64,000 nucleotides of DNA from Dendrocalamus latiflorus (lineage: Eukaryota; Streptophyta; Magnoliopsida; Poales; Poaceae), in assembly GCA_017311315.1 (NCBI GenBank), contig CM029626.1, positions 8,627,643 through 8,691,642 of the forward strand. The letters are read 5' to 3'. The notes under the pieces are model-generated. The model searched no databases. It was not told the origin of the DNA and was given only the letters and a program-made list of their open reading frames with translations. Positions 12,017 through 25,800 of this stretch are shown here, one piece after another. Position 1 is the first letter of the stretch. Every line of letters begins with the position of its first letter. The position numbers and the translations under genes are program-made.

Positions 12017-12329
12017 GTTGGCGTCGTCTGTGGAGATCATGTAAGAAGTTAGCAAATGAAGGCGCTAGAGAAGGCTACCACCAAAGTGCTCGTGCCACAA
12101 GCACACTAGATGCTGTCATATCCGGGCTACTTCAGGTGGCTGCCCTATCGCACCTACAGAAGTGGAGTATCGTTTCTTGTCACCAAACACCAAGGAGTCA
12201 ACCTCCATGCACGAAAAAGACAAGCTATGGCCAACGGTGTTTCTCGTCACCGGACACCAAGGAGTCGACCTCCGCGCACGAAAAAGAAAAGCTCCGTCCG
12301 TCGGTCATAGCTTGTCGAGCCTTTGCAAC

Positions 12330-13410
12330 TGTCCAACCACCTTGTGGTCGTAGACGCCCGTCCGACCACCTTGTGGTCAGAGACTTTGTCCAACCGCTTC
12401 ATAATCGTAGACGCTTAAGGCTTCATCCACGACCGTGTCGTGGTCAACTCTTTGCCGAAAGTTACGACCTTCTCGCGGTCGAGACTTCGTCAATGCTAGT
12501 CTAAAGCGTGGGGACGGAGCGCCTGCTCTGAAGCTTTTGTCCCGCCGCCGACTTCGTCGACACCTATCGCACCTTCGGCGATGTCGTCAGACCCCTCGGG
12601 GTTTGAGCTTCGTCGACGCTCGTCTGACCACCTCGTGGTCGTGACTTCGTCAATGCTTGTCCGAGTCATGACTTCGTCAATGCTCGGCCGAGTCATGACT
12701 TCGTCAGCCGTCGATTAACTCCTCGTGGTCGTGTCCTCATCAGCCTCGACTTCGCTGGCCTCCATCGGACCTTGCGTGGCCGCTATCGGACATTGTGTTG
12801 CCTTCGCCAACCCTAACATCCTCCAGCCTCCGTCGTTCTCTGCTCCGCACCTCTGACTTCATCCGCCTCGGCTTCGTTGGACTTCACATGGTCTCCGCTG
12901 GACCTCACATGGTCTCCGCTAGCCTCCGCCGGACTTTGCGTGGCCTCCGCCAGCCTTCACACCCTCCGGCCTCCATCGGTCTCGGATCCGCACCTCCGAC
13001 TTCATCATCCTCGGCTCCGCTGGGTATTCTACGACCACTTCCTCGTCATGACTTCGTCATCGACGACCGCCTGACCACCTAGTGGTTGCGATGTCATAGA
13101 CCCTTCATTCGACCATGATATGATCGTGAGCCTCGCCACGACCTCCGCGAGGTCGTAGGCCCCTTGTACGAATATGTTATGGTCGTGCGCCTTGTCATGA
13201 CCACTGCATGATCGTACGTCTTTCTACAAACACGATAAGGTCGTGGGCTTTACCCTGACCACTTCGTGATCGTAGACCCTTTCTTCGGCCATGATCTGGT
13301 CCTAGGCTTCGCCACGACCACTTCACGACCGTAGCACACCTCTCCACCATTTCCGACTTGTCTGAGTCCAGCGCCGGGATCCTCTCGTGACCCCGGCCGA
13401 CTTTACGAAA
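12330..13410. repeat. Degenerate cttcgtc / cctccg repeat zone inside the LTR element
   Basis: Irregular repeats of ccaccttgtggtcgtagacg, tcatgacttcgtcaatgct and cctccgctggacctcacatgg-like words, each present a few times. Unit length varies, so this looks like an older decayed version of the more regular arrays to its right. Confidence 0.6.
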
Positions 13411-13441
13411 TATAAAAAAATCGCACGGTTGCCCCATGCCC

Positions 13442-13880
13442 CGGCATACTCTACGGAGTATAAAGCGCTGAGAACTTAGCCATCTCGAACAACTCTACGA
13501 ATTATAAAAAATTGCACGATGGCCCCACACCTCGGCGTACTCTACGAAGTATAAAGCACCAGGAACTTAACCGTCCCAGGCAACTCTACGGAGTATAAAA
13601 AACCGAATGGTGGCCTCGCGCCCTAGCTTACTCTGCGGAGTATAAAGCGCTAGGAACTTAGCCGTCCCGGGCAACTCTACGGAGTATAAAAAATCGCACG
13701 GTGGCCTCGCGCCCCCGGCATACTCTACAGAGTATAAAGCGCTGGGAACTTAGCCATCCTGGGTAACTCTACAGAGTATAAAAAATCGCACGGCGGCCTC
13801 GTGCCTCGGCATACTCTGCGGAGTATACAGCGCTGGGAACTTAGCCGTCCCGGACAACTCTACGGAGTATAAATGAGTCG
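13442..13880. repeat. Five-unit ~91-bp tandem repeat with TATAAA boxes
   Basis: Five copies of a ~91-bp unit start near 13442, 13533, 13620, 13714 and 13804. Each contains two copies of actctacggagtataaa, first followed by gcgctgggaacttagcc and then by aaatcgcacggtggcc. The tactc..gagta core is a small palindrome and each ends in tataaa. Confidence 0.8.
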
Positions 13881-13984
13881 CTAGGTGTAGGCACGCTGAG
13901 TCCCTTGCACAAGCGACGACCCCGATGAGCCCCGCGCACTTCACGTACCTCACCAGGGAGTGCGCCATGCTAATAGCATCGAAC

Positions 13985-14650
13985 GTCCAATTGCCTTGTG
14001 GTCGTAGACACTTCGTCCGACCACCTTGTGGTCGTAGATGCTTTGTCCGACCACTTAATGATCGTTGACGCTCTGTTCGACCGTCTCGCGGTTGTGACCT
14101 CATCCAACCACCTCGTGGTCGTTAACGTCTTGTCCAACCGCCTCACGGTCATGACCTTGTCTGACCACTTTGTGGTCGTTGACATTTTGTATGATTACCC
14201 TACGGTCGTGACTTTGTCCGACCACTTCGTGGTCGTATATGCTTTGTTTGACCACCTCATGGTCATTGACACTTGGTCCGACCGCCTTACGGTCGTGACT
14301 TGTCCGACCACTTTGTGCTCGTTGACACTTGGTCCAACCACCTTGCGGTCATGACTTATCTGACCACCTTGTGGTCGTTGACACTTCGCCGTTGACGTTT
14401 TGTCCGACCACCTCACGGTTGCAACCTGGTCCGACTACCTGGTGGTCGTAGACGCTTCATCCAACTGTCTCACGGCCAAGACTTCGTTTGACCACCTCGT
14501 GGGCGTGACCTCGTTCGACCATCTCGCGATTATCACTTTATCTGACCACCTCGTGGTAGTTAAAATCTTTGTTCGACTGCCCTGCAGTCGTCACTTCATC
14601 CGACCACATCGTGGTCATAGAAGCTTCATCTGACCGCGTCGCGGTCGTAA
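13985..14650. repeat. 27-30 bp tandem array of GACCAC-CTC-GTGGTC mini-hairpins, left block
   Basis: Repeat unit of 27-30 bases with a 15-base core made of a 6-base arm, a 3-base loop (CTC or CTT) and the complementary arm, separated by gt(t/a)gacgcttcgtcc-like linkers. Units alternate between GACCAC/GTGGTC and GACCGC/GCGGTC-type arms. Because unit lengths are near multiples of three, long open frames appear on both strands; I do not regard them as genes. Confidence 0.85.
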
Positions 14651-14654
14651 CCCT

Positions 14655-15400
14655 GTCCGCCACCCTCGTCGACGCCGAGTCCGAAGGGTGGGGGACGGGC
14701 AGCGCGTTGGAGCTTTGTCTCGCCACCACCTTCGCCGACCGTGAGTCCGAAGAGTAGGGGACGGGCCGCGCGCGTCATAGTTTCGTCTCGTCGTCTCCTC
14801 CGCCGAGTCCGAAGGGTGAGGGACAGAACGTGCACTTTAGAGTTTCGTCTCGCCACCGCCTTCGTCGACCCCGAGTCCGAAAGGTGGGGGATGGGCTACG
14901 CGCATTAGAGTTTTGTCCCACCATCGCTTCTGTTGACCACGAGTCCAAAGGGTGCGGGATGGAACACGCACCTCAAAGCTTCGTCTCGTCGCCGCCTTCG
15001 TCGACCTCGAGTCCGAAGGGCGTGGGACGGAACGTGCACCTCAGAGCTTCGTCTCACCGCCGCCTTCGTCGACCGCGAGTCTGAAGGGTGGGGGATGGAC
15101 CGCGCACGTTAGAGTTTCATCTCGTCATTTCCTCCGTTGACCCCCGAGTCCGAAGGGTGCGGGACAGAACTCGTGCCTCAAAAATTCGTCTCGCCGCCAC
15201 CTTCGTCGACCCAGAGTCCGTAGGATGCGGGGCGGAACGCGCGTCTCACCGCCGACTTCGTCGATACCATTTTCGAAGGGTGGGGGACAGACCGCGCGCG
15301 TTACAGTTTTGTCTCACCATCGACTTCGTCGACCCCGAGTCCGAAGGGTGTGGGACGAAACGCGCACCTCAGAGCTTTGTTGCGCTCAAAACTTCATCTC
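14655..15400. repeat. ~66-bp tandem repeat (cgagtccgaagggtg core)
   Basis: Around ten copies, for example at 14677, 14743, 14805 and 14873, then on to about 15335, spaced mostly 62-68 bp. Each has gagtccgaagggtg, gggacgg, a cgcgc stretch, agtttcgtctcgcc and gccttcgtcgac. This array interrupts the mini-hairpin array into two blocks. Confidence 0.8.
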
Positions 15401-16330
15401 GTGATCGAGACTTCGTCCGACCACATGGTCGTAGACGCTTCGCCAACCACCTCGTGGTCATTAACGCGTTGTTCGACCGCCTCGCGGTCGTGACCTTGTC
15501 CGACCATCTCGTGGTCGTTCACGTTTTGTTCGACCGCCTCGCGGTCATGACCTTGTCCGACCGTCTCGCGGTCGTTCACGTTTTGTCCGACCACCTCACG
15601 GTCATAACCTTGCCCGACCACCTCATGGTCATTGATGTTTTGCCCAACCGCCTCGTGGTCGTAACCTTGCCCAACCACCTCATGGTCGTGACCTCGTCAG
15701 ACCACCCCGCGGTCATGACATCATCTAACCACATAGTGGCTTTTGACGCTTTGTCCGACCGTCTTGCGGTGGTGACTTCGTCCGACCACCTCATGGTCCT
15801 TGACGCTTCGTCCGACCATCTCGCGGTCGTGACCTCACCTGACCACCTCACGATCGTGACCTGGTCCAACCATCTAGTGGTTGTAGACGCTTCGTTGGAT
15901 GGTCGAGACTTCGTCCAACCACCTCGTGGACGTGACTTCGTCCGACCGCCTCGCGGTCGTGACCTTGTCCAACATGGTCGTTGACGTTTTGTCCGACCGG
16001 TCATAGGCGCTTTGCCCGACCACCTCGTGGTCATAGACACTTCGTCCAACCGTCTCACAATCGAAACTTCGTCTGACCACCTTGTGGGCATGACTTCGTC
16101 CGACCGCCTCGCAGTCGTGAAGTTGTCCGAACATCTCGTGTTCGTAGATGCTTCGTTCGACCGTCTCACGGTCTAGACTTCGTCCGACCACCTCGTGGAC
16201 GTGACTTCGTCCGACCGCCTCGCGGTCGTGAACTTGTCCGACAACCTCGTGCTCGTACTCTTCGTCTGACCATCTCATGGTCCAAACTTTGTCCGACAAT
16301 CTCATGGGCGTGACTTCATCCAACCACTTC
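15400..16330. repeat. 27-30 bp tandem array of mini-hairpins, right block
   Basis: Continuation of the hairpin array. Clean examples are GACCGCCTCGCGGTC at 15475-15489, GACCACCTCGTGGTC at 16018-16032, GACCGTCTCACGGTC at 16159-16173 and GACCATCTCATGGTC at 16268-16282. These four keep perfect arm pairing with different bases. Confidence 0.85.
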
Positions 16331-16359
16331 GCGGCTGAGATTCTGACAACTCTGCTTCG

Positions 16360-16645
16360 AAAGTGCCACCTCGACAGGGCGCGCTCAGCTGCATCACGAG
16401 ACTTCGCACCCTCCTTGTAGTCATCGCCTCATAGGGGCGGCCCGACTCACGATTCCGCCTCGAAAGCTTGACCTCGACAGGGCGCCTTCGGCTGTGTCGC
16501 AGGACTTCGCCACCCTCCTCGTAGCCATCGCCGAGGAGGGGCGGCCCAACCCGCAACTCCGCCTCGAAAGCTTGACCCCGACGGGACGCCTTCGGCTGCA
16601 TCGCGAGGCTTCGCCGCCCTCCTCGAAGGCACCGCGTCGAAGGGG
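16360..16645. repeat. ~124-bp repeat, two to three units
   Basis: Units with gcctcgaaagcttgacc, ccgacgggacgcc or cgacagggcgcc, ttcggctg and ccaccctcctcgtagccatcgc recur at ~124-bp spacing just upstream of the right LTR. Confidence 0.65.
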
Positions 16646-16850
16646 CGGCGCGACCAACGACTACACCTTTGTGTGCCGCCCACGTTGGAATACGACCTCG
16701 ATAGCACGGCCGCAACCTTAGCATCGTAGGGGCTGGAGCTACCAATTGTATCAATTTGCTCATCAGGACCTTCGTGCTTGCTGGTGGGGGATAGGGGCTG
16801 GGATAGCTAGTCGCACATCAGGACCTTCATGCGTGCTATCAAGGGAATAC

Positions 16851-17239
<389 letters not shown>

Positions 17240-19050
17240 TGCTATTAGATGGTCCAAAGGAATGAACAATCTTGGTTAATAGTTTGAGGACCAGCAGCGG
17301 TAGCATCTACCTCTGGTAAGCTACTTTTCAGGTACGCTTTCCAAAACCGATTCCATATAGCAATGTTTTAACTACTTTTCAGGTACCCTCCCCGAACCGA
17401 TTACATATAGCTTTTTTTTAAATCTAGCCCTCACACACTAATTTTTAATTTTAGCCTCCTCCATGACCTCAGAAGCAGCAGCAAATGATATATATCACCT
17501 ACCAAGCTCCCCTGTCGTGGTAGATAAGGGGCACCATAGTACCACCTGCTGAGCTAATTGAGCTTGGCAGCTAACTACAATGGTTGTAGCGCTTGGTAGG
17601 ACGTAAGCACAGCATTAACTTAAGCATGCATTAGTATTAGTACTTAACATAAGCATGCATTAATGTATTAGTACTTAAAGCATAAAGCATGTATCAATGT
17701 AAGCATGCATTAGTGTGTGTATTAGTTTCCTTCCACCGCAGCCACCCAGTGTGTCATGTGCTCCCGAGCCTACCCGGTGCAGCAGGCCTCCACCTGCCGC
17801 ACACAGCCGTCACCTACCAAGGTGGAGCTCACTGCCACATGTGCCCAACCTGCTATGTGGTGGGAGCTCGGCAGGTGACACCGCTGCTTTCGCAGTTGTA
17901 GAGGCCAAAATTGAAAATTTGGGTGAGAGGCCAGATTGGAAGGAAAAAACAAGCTACAGTGCCACATCCTTTCTGATGGTGATAACCTCTTGCTGCTACT
18001 TTCAACTCAGGCTCAAACAACCGATCACTTCTGTTCCTTAACATCAAAAATTTTGTCCCTGAAATGGATCTGCTATCTACCACGACATAATGGTTCATCG
18101 TTGGAGCATCACCAAATGATTTTGATCAAACCTAAGTAACAACTTTCCTAATTGCCAAAACCATCTACACTACAATATGCACAAATGTTTACGTCACTGA
18201 GCTTACACACATCAATGCATCGGATTCCACCTAATCTAGTCAGTAGTCGCTCATAGGACACACTTTCCCTGTTTCCTGTCAATTTTCAAGTTCCAATCTA
18301 ATGCTTTGTTCCATGGGCAAAGCTACCAGAGGAATTGGTTCTATGAATGTGACGCACTCGTTAGGGTTCACATTGTTAGTTTGAGTTGCACTCTGCTTAA
18401 TTTCCTTGAACTTGAAACAAAGCTTTTACGTGGCCACCTTCAGTTGGTTGGTGGGGGACTAGAGACAATCTGAAGCAATTGCAAGTCAAAGGAAGAGTTA
18501 AGCTGTATAACTGAAAAATATGCAGTTGATGTAAAGCATCAACCAACAAGTGACGCATGCTATCCCAAAACTATATGTGTGCAGTGGGAACAAAGCATCA
18601 ACTAGTAAAAGCATCCTTTTCTTCTCTTTTCATAGAGAATTCAACTAGAAGAATCTTAACAGCTCAGAAGGTGCTATCAAGTACCAACAACGTTGCAAAG
18701 AGAGCAGGCATTTGTTGAGCTGCATTTCACCTTGTGGTACTGGTAAATGCCTTAGTGAGCTAGAACCTAGAAGTTCTCAATTCTCACTAACCCTTGAACT
18801 GTTGGCTCTATTATCAATGTTTTGTGCTAGGTTTAAATTTTCAAATATTCAGGTATTACAAAAAAAATGCTGCCCCTAAATCCTGATAGCAGTAAAAATT
18901 TTATTTGCTCAATAAAACTAATGTTCTATCCAAAATTCAAAATAAAACAACAACTCTACTGCCCTGATAAATGGAAGGTGATTAAAGCACAAGACATGGG
19001 ACAGCAGCAATAACTTGTGGTTTTGAACAACACGGTTACTTCAGTATATA
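17240..19050. other. Spacer with small direct repeats
   Basis: No convincing gene. At 17315-17410 the block ctacttttcaggtac...ccgattccatatagc occurs twice. At 17620-17725 the word aagcatgcattagt recurs four times. 17740-17900 is a GC-richer patch without a recognisable protein. The end of the stretch approaches the TOP3B 3' region. Confidence 0.35.
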
Positions 19051-19854
19051 TTCTGTGAGTGCTTTAGGGAATGTGTAGTACAAGTAATCAACCGTACCGA
19101 GCAAAGGAATGATTAAGGCAAGCCAAAGCTGCTGAAGTTGGGACCCTTCCTGCAAAAGCATGTTTTAGGACATCAGAATGCCATAATGTCAAAGAAAAAA
19201 GCAGGCCTGCAAATGACTACTGAAGGCCGCTATTCTCACACAAAACAATAAAAGGCCTAGCTTTTATTCAGAATTACTTATTTCCAAACAAAAGTTCTAC
19301 TTAAACAACGAAGCTAGCACAAGAAGGTACCAATGAGGCAATGGCAATAAAGGTCCAAAGGATATTTTCGAGGAATGCTGTGATCTTAAAATTTTGTATA
19401 TCCAATAAGAAATACATGCTCCATAATGACCATTGATATTTGCCTAGTTCTTCTAAAACTCGAAAAAGATACGTCAACTACAATATATTAGTATTTGTCA
19501 TTTTTTACCAAAAAAATTATGCAGTATAAAATCTTTATGGACATGTGAGTTGGCTCCTGTACATGGCATGTGGAAATCAACTTTCAGTAGTTTGCATTTC
19601 AGTCTGTAAGTCCATGCCTGGCTTGAACACCTGCTCAGTTCTAACCAACATCTCTTTTCTGGACAAGATTTGGTAAGAATAGAATAACTGTTCTGTTGCA
19701 TTTCTTTAAGAAAATGAACTATGCACCATTTATATATAATCTTTGCTAAAGAGCAACGAAAGATATCCTGATATGGTTATGCAAAACTGAAAAGTTTCAA
19801 ACTGGTATGGGACATACTTACCGAGTAGGGTTACAGGTTGAAGCTCCAAAACTT
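19050..19854 (-). other. TOP3B 3' untranslated region, probably with an intron
   Basis: After the stop at 19855-19857, the minus strand continues to a good donor (ctcg|gtaagtatg, GT at 19821-19820). A good acceptor follows downstream (cttttgcag, ending at 19150) with exon-like sequence beyond it. This suggests a spliced 3' untranslated region or an alternative C-terminus. Confidence 0.45.
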
Positions 19855-22800
19855 TCAGAAGTCTCTGAAGCTCATCTTAGGATCGTCATGCCTTGAGTTC
19901 CCCCGTCTTCCCCTACCCCGGCTACATCCTCTCCCTCGGGCTCTACCCCTACCCCTACCTCTACCTCTCCGCATAAAAAATGACTTCCCATGCTTCATCT
20001 CAATGAGTGAATGCAACAGCTCATCACACAAGATGCAACCCTCATGCAAAGTAGCTCCATCTTCAAGAGGGGTAGTTTTCTTGTTGAAATCAACTTCAAT
20101 GATAGTAGACTCACATGTTGGGCACTTTTTATCTGTAGTGGTGATCCTATGAGCGGCATGTGGGAGTAAGACAATGCAGTTACATATGTTGCAGTAAAGC
20201 CGCCATTTGGGTGCACTAACTGGATCAAGAATTAGGGTACCACTACACTCAGGACACGCACAAACTCCTTGAGTGATCATAGATTGCTTGCATGTCGGGT
20301 GCGGGCAAAGGAAGCATGGCATGCCAGCCCCCTTCCCAACCTTGCCAGTGTCATCAAGCTTGAGAGCACCAAAAAGTTTGTCGATGCCTTCAAATGGAGG
20401 ATTATTATAGCAAAAGGGGCATAGTGGGAAAGATTTTGCATCAGGGCCCACCATCGAGAACAGAAGCAACTCAAAACCATCAAGGGGGCAAATGATTTCC
20501 TTGTAGAGCTGGAAAGGATAGTATTATTAATCACTGAGTATACATGAACTGACACTTGGCAGAACAAAGCATAGAAAGTAATAAGGCACATGCATCGAGT
20601 TCAACATGCACTTTTTATGTTCAGCATGAAATAATGAAGTGATGAACATAAAATAAAGCAAAACAAATGAATACACAAAGCACATAATAAACAAATTATG
20701 TCAACGAAAATTATGAAAACTAAATACTGCAAACATAGGAGGTCAACATGGCCTATAATTTACTGGCAAGAAAATATCTATCAAGATACAAGGGTTGCAT
20801 GATTCTGCCATAGTGTGGTCTTGGGAAGTGGTTCAATTCTCTATGCACCATGCTTGAAAGTAAAACAACATAACACATAATTTACCCAGAAACAGGGGGG
20901 GAAATTTTCCATAAACAAGCAATTCAAGTAATCACCTTAATGGAACCATTCGGGGGAAGATAATAGACCTCCTCACAAGTTACACAGTACAACCTCATTG
21001 GCTGAGTGGAAATGTATTTCATATACCGACCACATTTTCCACACTTGCTCAATAGACGCCCAGAGTCTGCCAAAGGTGAAAATTGTGCTTCGAACAAAGC
21101 ATCCATGTTTTCAATCTGCAAGCAGCACAGTTCATTATAAGCAACTAGAAGAACATGATATAAGCAATCAAGGAATAAACACATTATCTGTAGAATGAAA
21201 GTTTGTTTGTGTCCATCACTGCCATCATACGCAGCGGATAGTTCAATAATCAACTATGAAGATGATAGATGCTAAACTAAACAGGAAGGCTGTCAAATTA
21301 TAGTAACTCAGAAAAATCATACCTTACTTGTGCTTTAACTGAAATTTGCCAACATTTTGTGGGTATGGCTTTAATGAGTAGTTCATTGATGAATTCCAGT
21401 GATGGTCATTGGTCAATGATATGCAAAACATCTAAGACTTTAATTCCCCATCGGGTCCTACCTCTATGAATTGAAAATGTGATGTAAACACTGAAATAAC
21501 CAAACCTAACATGGGAAAGTTGATCATTTGCCACTCCAAAGATTGGTACTTGTCAATTTGCCGTTCTTGAGGGTTTGCCACTCCAAAGACCAAAATTACA
21601 ATGGGAAGAGGGGCAAATCGTCAAGTACCAATCTTTGGAGTGGCAAATGATCAATTTTCCCATCTAGCAACACACCAGATATAACACCATAATAGTTCTT
21701 CAAACTTACATAGATGTAATTTAAACTTCTAATTTAAACAAGTCGAAGTAGCTATATACAATTGATACCTTATATCATGAATTTTGGTTGTTAAAAACAG
21801 GATGAGACATTGAACAGTACTTAGCAAGGCAGTGTGAAGTTAAAGTTTTAGAGTCTTGAGCTCCTTTGTTAACTACATCAGCCTACTGGTTGATGGCCCA
21901 GCTTAAGCATGTCTTAAAAACTGGGACCATGAGCATATCTGCATATGGCAAAGACAAATACAACAAAGTACGGTAATTTTGGAGGGTTTATGCTCATCGC
22001 AACTTTGGAAGAAGCTTAAGAACCCAAACAGGCCATTAACCAGAGATTTCTCTGAATATTATGTAAGGATGCTGGAAGTCAGGGGCTCAGGAGGAAAAAT
22101 AGAACAGTGCAATTAAGAAGACAACAAAGTTTCACTGATTATCAACAAAATAGACTACCTTCTTCACAAAGTATGCGTACTTTTTCATAAATTGTTGAAG
22201 AACATGTTGAACGACTTGAAGATGATCAGCTTTTCCTTTTGCAATTAGAGTAATCTGTTGCTCAATAAAGCTTCGGATATCTGGCAAGCAGAGATCAGCA
22301 TCAATACACTGATATCCTCTTATCAATGTAGTTCCCAGGGCTGTTGGTACTAATCTTCTTCCAGAATTTACCTTTAACAAACATAATTAGCTGCATTTAG
22401 GCATTTTGTAGATTTACATATTTAAGTATAGACATGCAAACATAAAAAGTTCACTATATCAGATGCTCATGAATGTCTGGATAGAAAAGGCCTCAACTAA
22501 CCTGGACATAGTTACGCTCACAAATGTTGTTTACATGTACAGGTATTGATGCATCTGTGCCTATGCCATTCTTCTCCATGAGAGAGATCAATTCACTTTC
22601 ACTAAGGTAATCAGGAGGTGTGGTGCTTCCCTTAATGAAGAATCATTATTTGTCAATAATTTCATATACAAATAAAAGGTGAGCTCAGGTTATGTGAGCA
22701 AACTCATAAGCCTTACCTCATATATGTCAACCTTATGAATACTAACAGTGTCTCCCTTTTTAAATGTAGGAAGATTATTCTCACTCACAGCCAGCCATGG

Positions 22801-25800
22801 CATAATAGATGTAAATCCTTTAGAAGTGATTCGGTAGCCAACAGAGTGGAAAGTCTCTCCACCTGAAGTGAACTCAACTGCAGTCCTGCAAACCATTTTT
22901 TCCAAAAAAAAAAAAGATGGTGAGTTACTAATTGTTTCCTTTAAAATCTTCCATTAAATTAACAGATAATCAACAATGCAAAAACTGGAATGACATGTTC
23001 ACATTACAAAAGAATTAAGACAGTTTTTAGATATCCAGACAAGAAAGAATGATTGTGATGGGACAAGCATATGCATAATTTAGACATTTATGATGTAATA
23101 AAAATACAAACATGAATACCAGCGCACTACCTTGTATATCTACAATCAGGACTGACAGTGCCAATAAAATGCTGGCATATGTATTGGTACAGCCTCCAAG
23201 CATCAGTTCCCAAAGCTTCTTCTGTTGCTGATCTCATTGGAGTAATTGGGGGATGGTCCCCAGCATCATGACCTTGATGAGGCTTAACAAAACCAGCAGC
23301 CATTAATGCCCGGACGTCATTGGACCACAAAGGATTATGTACTAGCGCAGCAAGCGCACTTCTAAAATCAAATGAAGCAGGATAGGCAGTGCTCTCTGTA
23401 CGTGGATAACTGTACAAAGATAATTATTAAAACTTCAGTAGGAAAAATAAACATGTATCACCATTCATCAACTATACAGCACCACCTATGTCTGCAGTTT
23501 TCAGCTGTCGTGGGGAAAAAACTGTCTGTAACTCAGATGACAATCTACACTTGTAACTACAATCAGTTGACTACAGAATTTCCAGCATAAATTAAACCAT
23601 TATCACGTGTACTTCAGATGGCATTACAGATAGTAATGCAAGGGTGACCTATAAATGATGCCTAAAATACGATATGACTACATCAGTACATGAACTTGGT
23701 ATCAGGGTAAAGCTCATGGCAACTGGCAAGAACAGTGGGTAAACTCATGGCAAGAACAGTGGGTAAACTGGCCTTAGTAATATGAGTAAATTTAATAATT
23801 GTATTATTTAAAGAATTGTATATCCATTAGAACATAATTTATAAAACCAACACTTCAACCCATGACCAGCGACTGAGGCCTCGGTGGGGTCCATGTCTGC
23901 ATAAGTTCTAATAAAATTGTCCAGGGTTGCAGGTAAACTTCTAAGGAGCATATAGCATCTCTAGTTGTACGAACAAGGATAAGTCACAGTGTCACACCAC
24001 CTGCTAAAGATATTTGCCAATTAACCATATTACTTATTTGATAATGCAAGCAGATAGCATGTCTCGCTGTATATGATAAATAAGCACATGTCGACCTCAA
24101 ACACGTTATTATTAACTAACATTTCCCATAAAAAAGGGAGGCCCATTTCTGAAACCTGATGAATCCTTGAGTGTAAAGCCGCTCGGCCAAGTGCATGGCT
24201 GTCTGAGGTCCAATACCTAGTGCACTTGATGCAACCTGGGATAAGAGCAATATTCAGTAAAATAAAACTTGAACTTCACTCAACTCTTGAATGAAACTCT
24301 GTGTAAACCTATCCTAAGCACCCCTTTTTATAATCAAATGGATGTCCTGGTCCATATATTATTTACTATCAGTCAGGTTATATCCAACAAAAGAATCTCG
24401 GTATTAGATTTCAATCAAGGACATCATGAGGTAGAAAACGGTAACAATATGTAACATTGCAATATCAATACTATGATTCAAACAAAAGTGAGCAAACATA
24501 CACCATTCACGGGTAAACACAAAGTGGACTTAGTAGAGAACAAAGTGAAATGGCAATCCTCACAAACATCATTATCCAATGAAGTATGTAATTTAAACAA
24601 GGATAAATATTGTCAGTCTTAGAGATATAGCACCTTTAACAAATTAACCGTATTAAGGCCAGATGGGCGGGCTTTGCACTCTTCCTTGATTGATATATCT
24701 GTTACTTTTAGAGTTCCATCACTGGTTACCATCTTTTGGAACATTACAGTGACCTGCAAAATTGAATAATGAAAATGCTGAGAATATTTGAAAGCATAAA
24801 TTCAAATAACTCGGGTACAGGATCTTACATCAAAATCAAAAAGTTTCTTCCGGTGCCATTCTAGCTGTATTTCTTCACCATCTTTGATAATGTAAGTTTT
24901 CAAAGACCAGAATTTCTCTGGTTTGAATGTGGTAATTTGCTGATAGCGCTGCACACAGAATCCAAGCGTAGGTGTTTGACATGGACCATACCTAATTTAG
25001 AAAAAAAAAAGAAACAATTGTAAGACAAATTCTGCAAAACATTCTTAAAACATGGACCAATCAAAGCATTTAGCAACAAAAAAGTGTGTGGCAGTTGCAA
25101 TTGAAAACTTCCCCTTCAAATACAGATGAAACATTCAAACACCAAAAGCATTCGCATTACACTTTTGAACATGAAAACACCAATCAAGGCATATTTGTAA
25201 TATCAAAATTACGGTCCGTGTGAAAAGCAGAACATTTGAGAAGGTGGTTATCAAACTGAAGAGATTGAGCAAAAGTAAGTTAAGGAACAAAGTGATAAAA
25301 CATTAACACTAATAGTTAGATACAAAAACCTGCAATAAATACTTGAAGAACGTAGATAGTATTTATTTTTGAAAAAAATTCAATATGCAATTGGTTAACA
25401 AATTTGTATCGCCAAAGGGAGATAGAGAACTTACGAAATTACTCTTGAGTCGAGATTTCCATATTTTCCTTGAAAATATCGAGTCTGAAATCGAGTAAAT
25501 GCTACTCCTACCTTCAAGTCAATTTCTTGGCGAGCATCCACCGATAGTGCCTCATCTTTGTTTGGTAGAACAAGATTATCCATGGCATTCAATATGTCTT
25601 TCTCGGTAACAGATGAAAATCTAGCTCGAAAAATTGTTCTGCCAACCTCATTTTCAGGAATCCCAGTGCAATTAATTACTGGAATGTATGATTGACATTG
25701 TTATTACATTAACTAAGCTATGAGGTAGAAGTAGAACAGAGCAAGCCAAGTATATGTAAAAGCAAGCAATGAATCAAATGCTTGCGTATAAATTACATTA

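Noticed and set aside
15088..15984. Long open frame with periodic SDHLVVVDVL / FDRLAVVTL units
   Set aside because: The frame exists because the 27-30 bp repeat units are near multiples of three without stops; equally long frames occur on the opposite strand, and no start context or family match is seen.
13442..16330. CRISPR-like array (regular palindromic repeats)
   Set aside because: Units lack unique spacers of constant length, there are no cas genes, and the array lies between plant LTRs.
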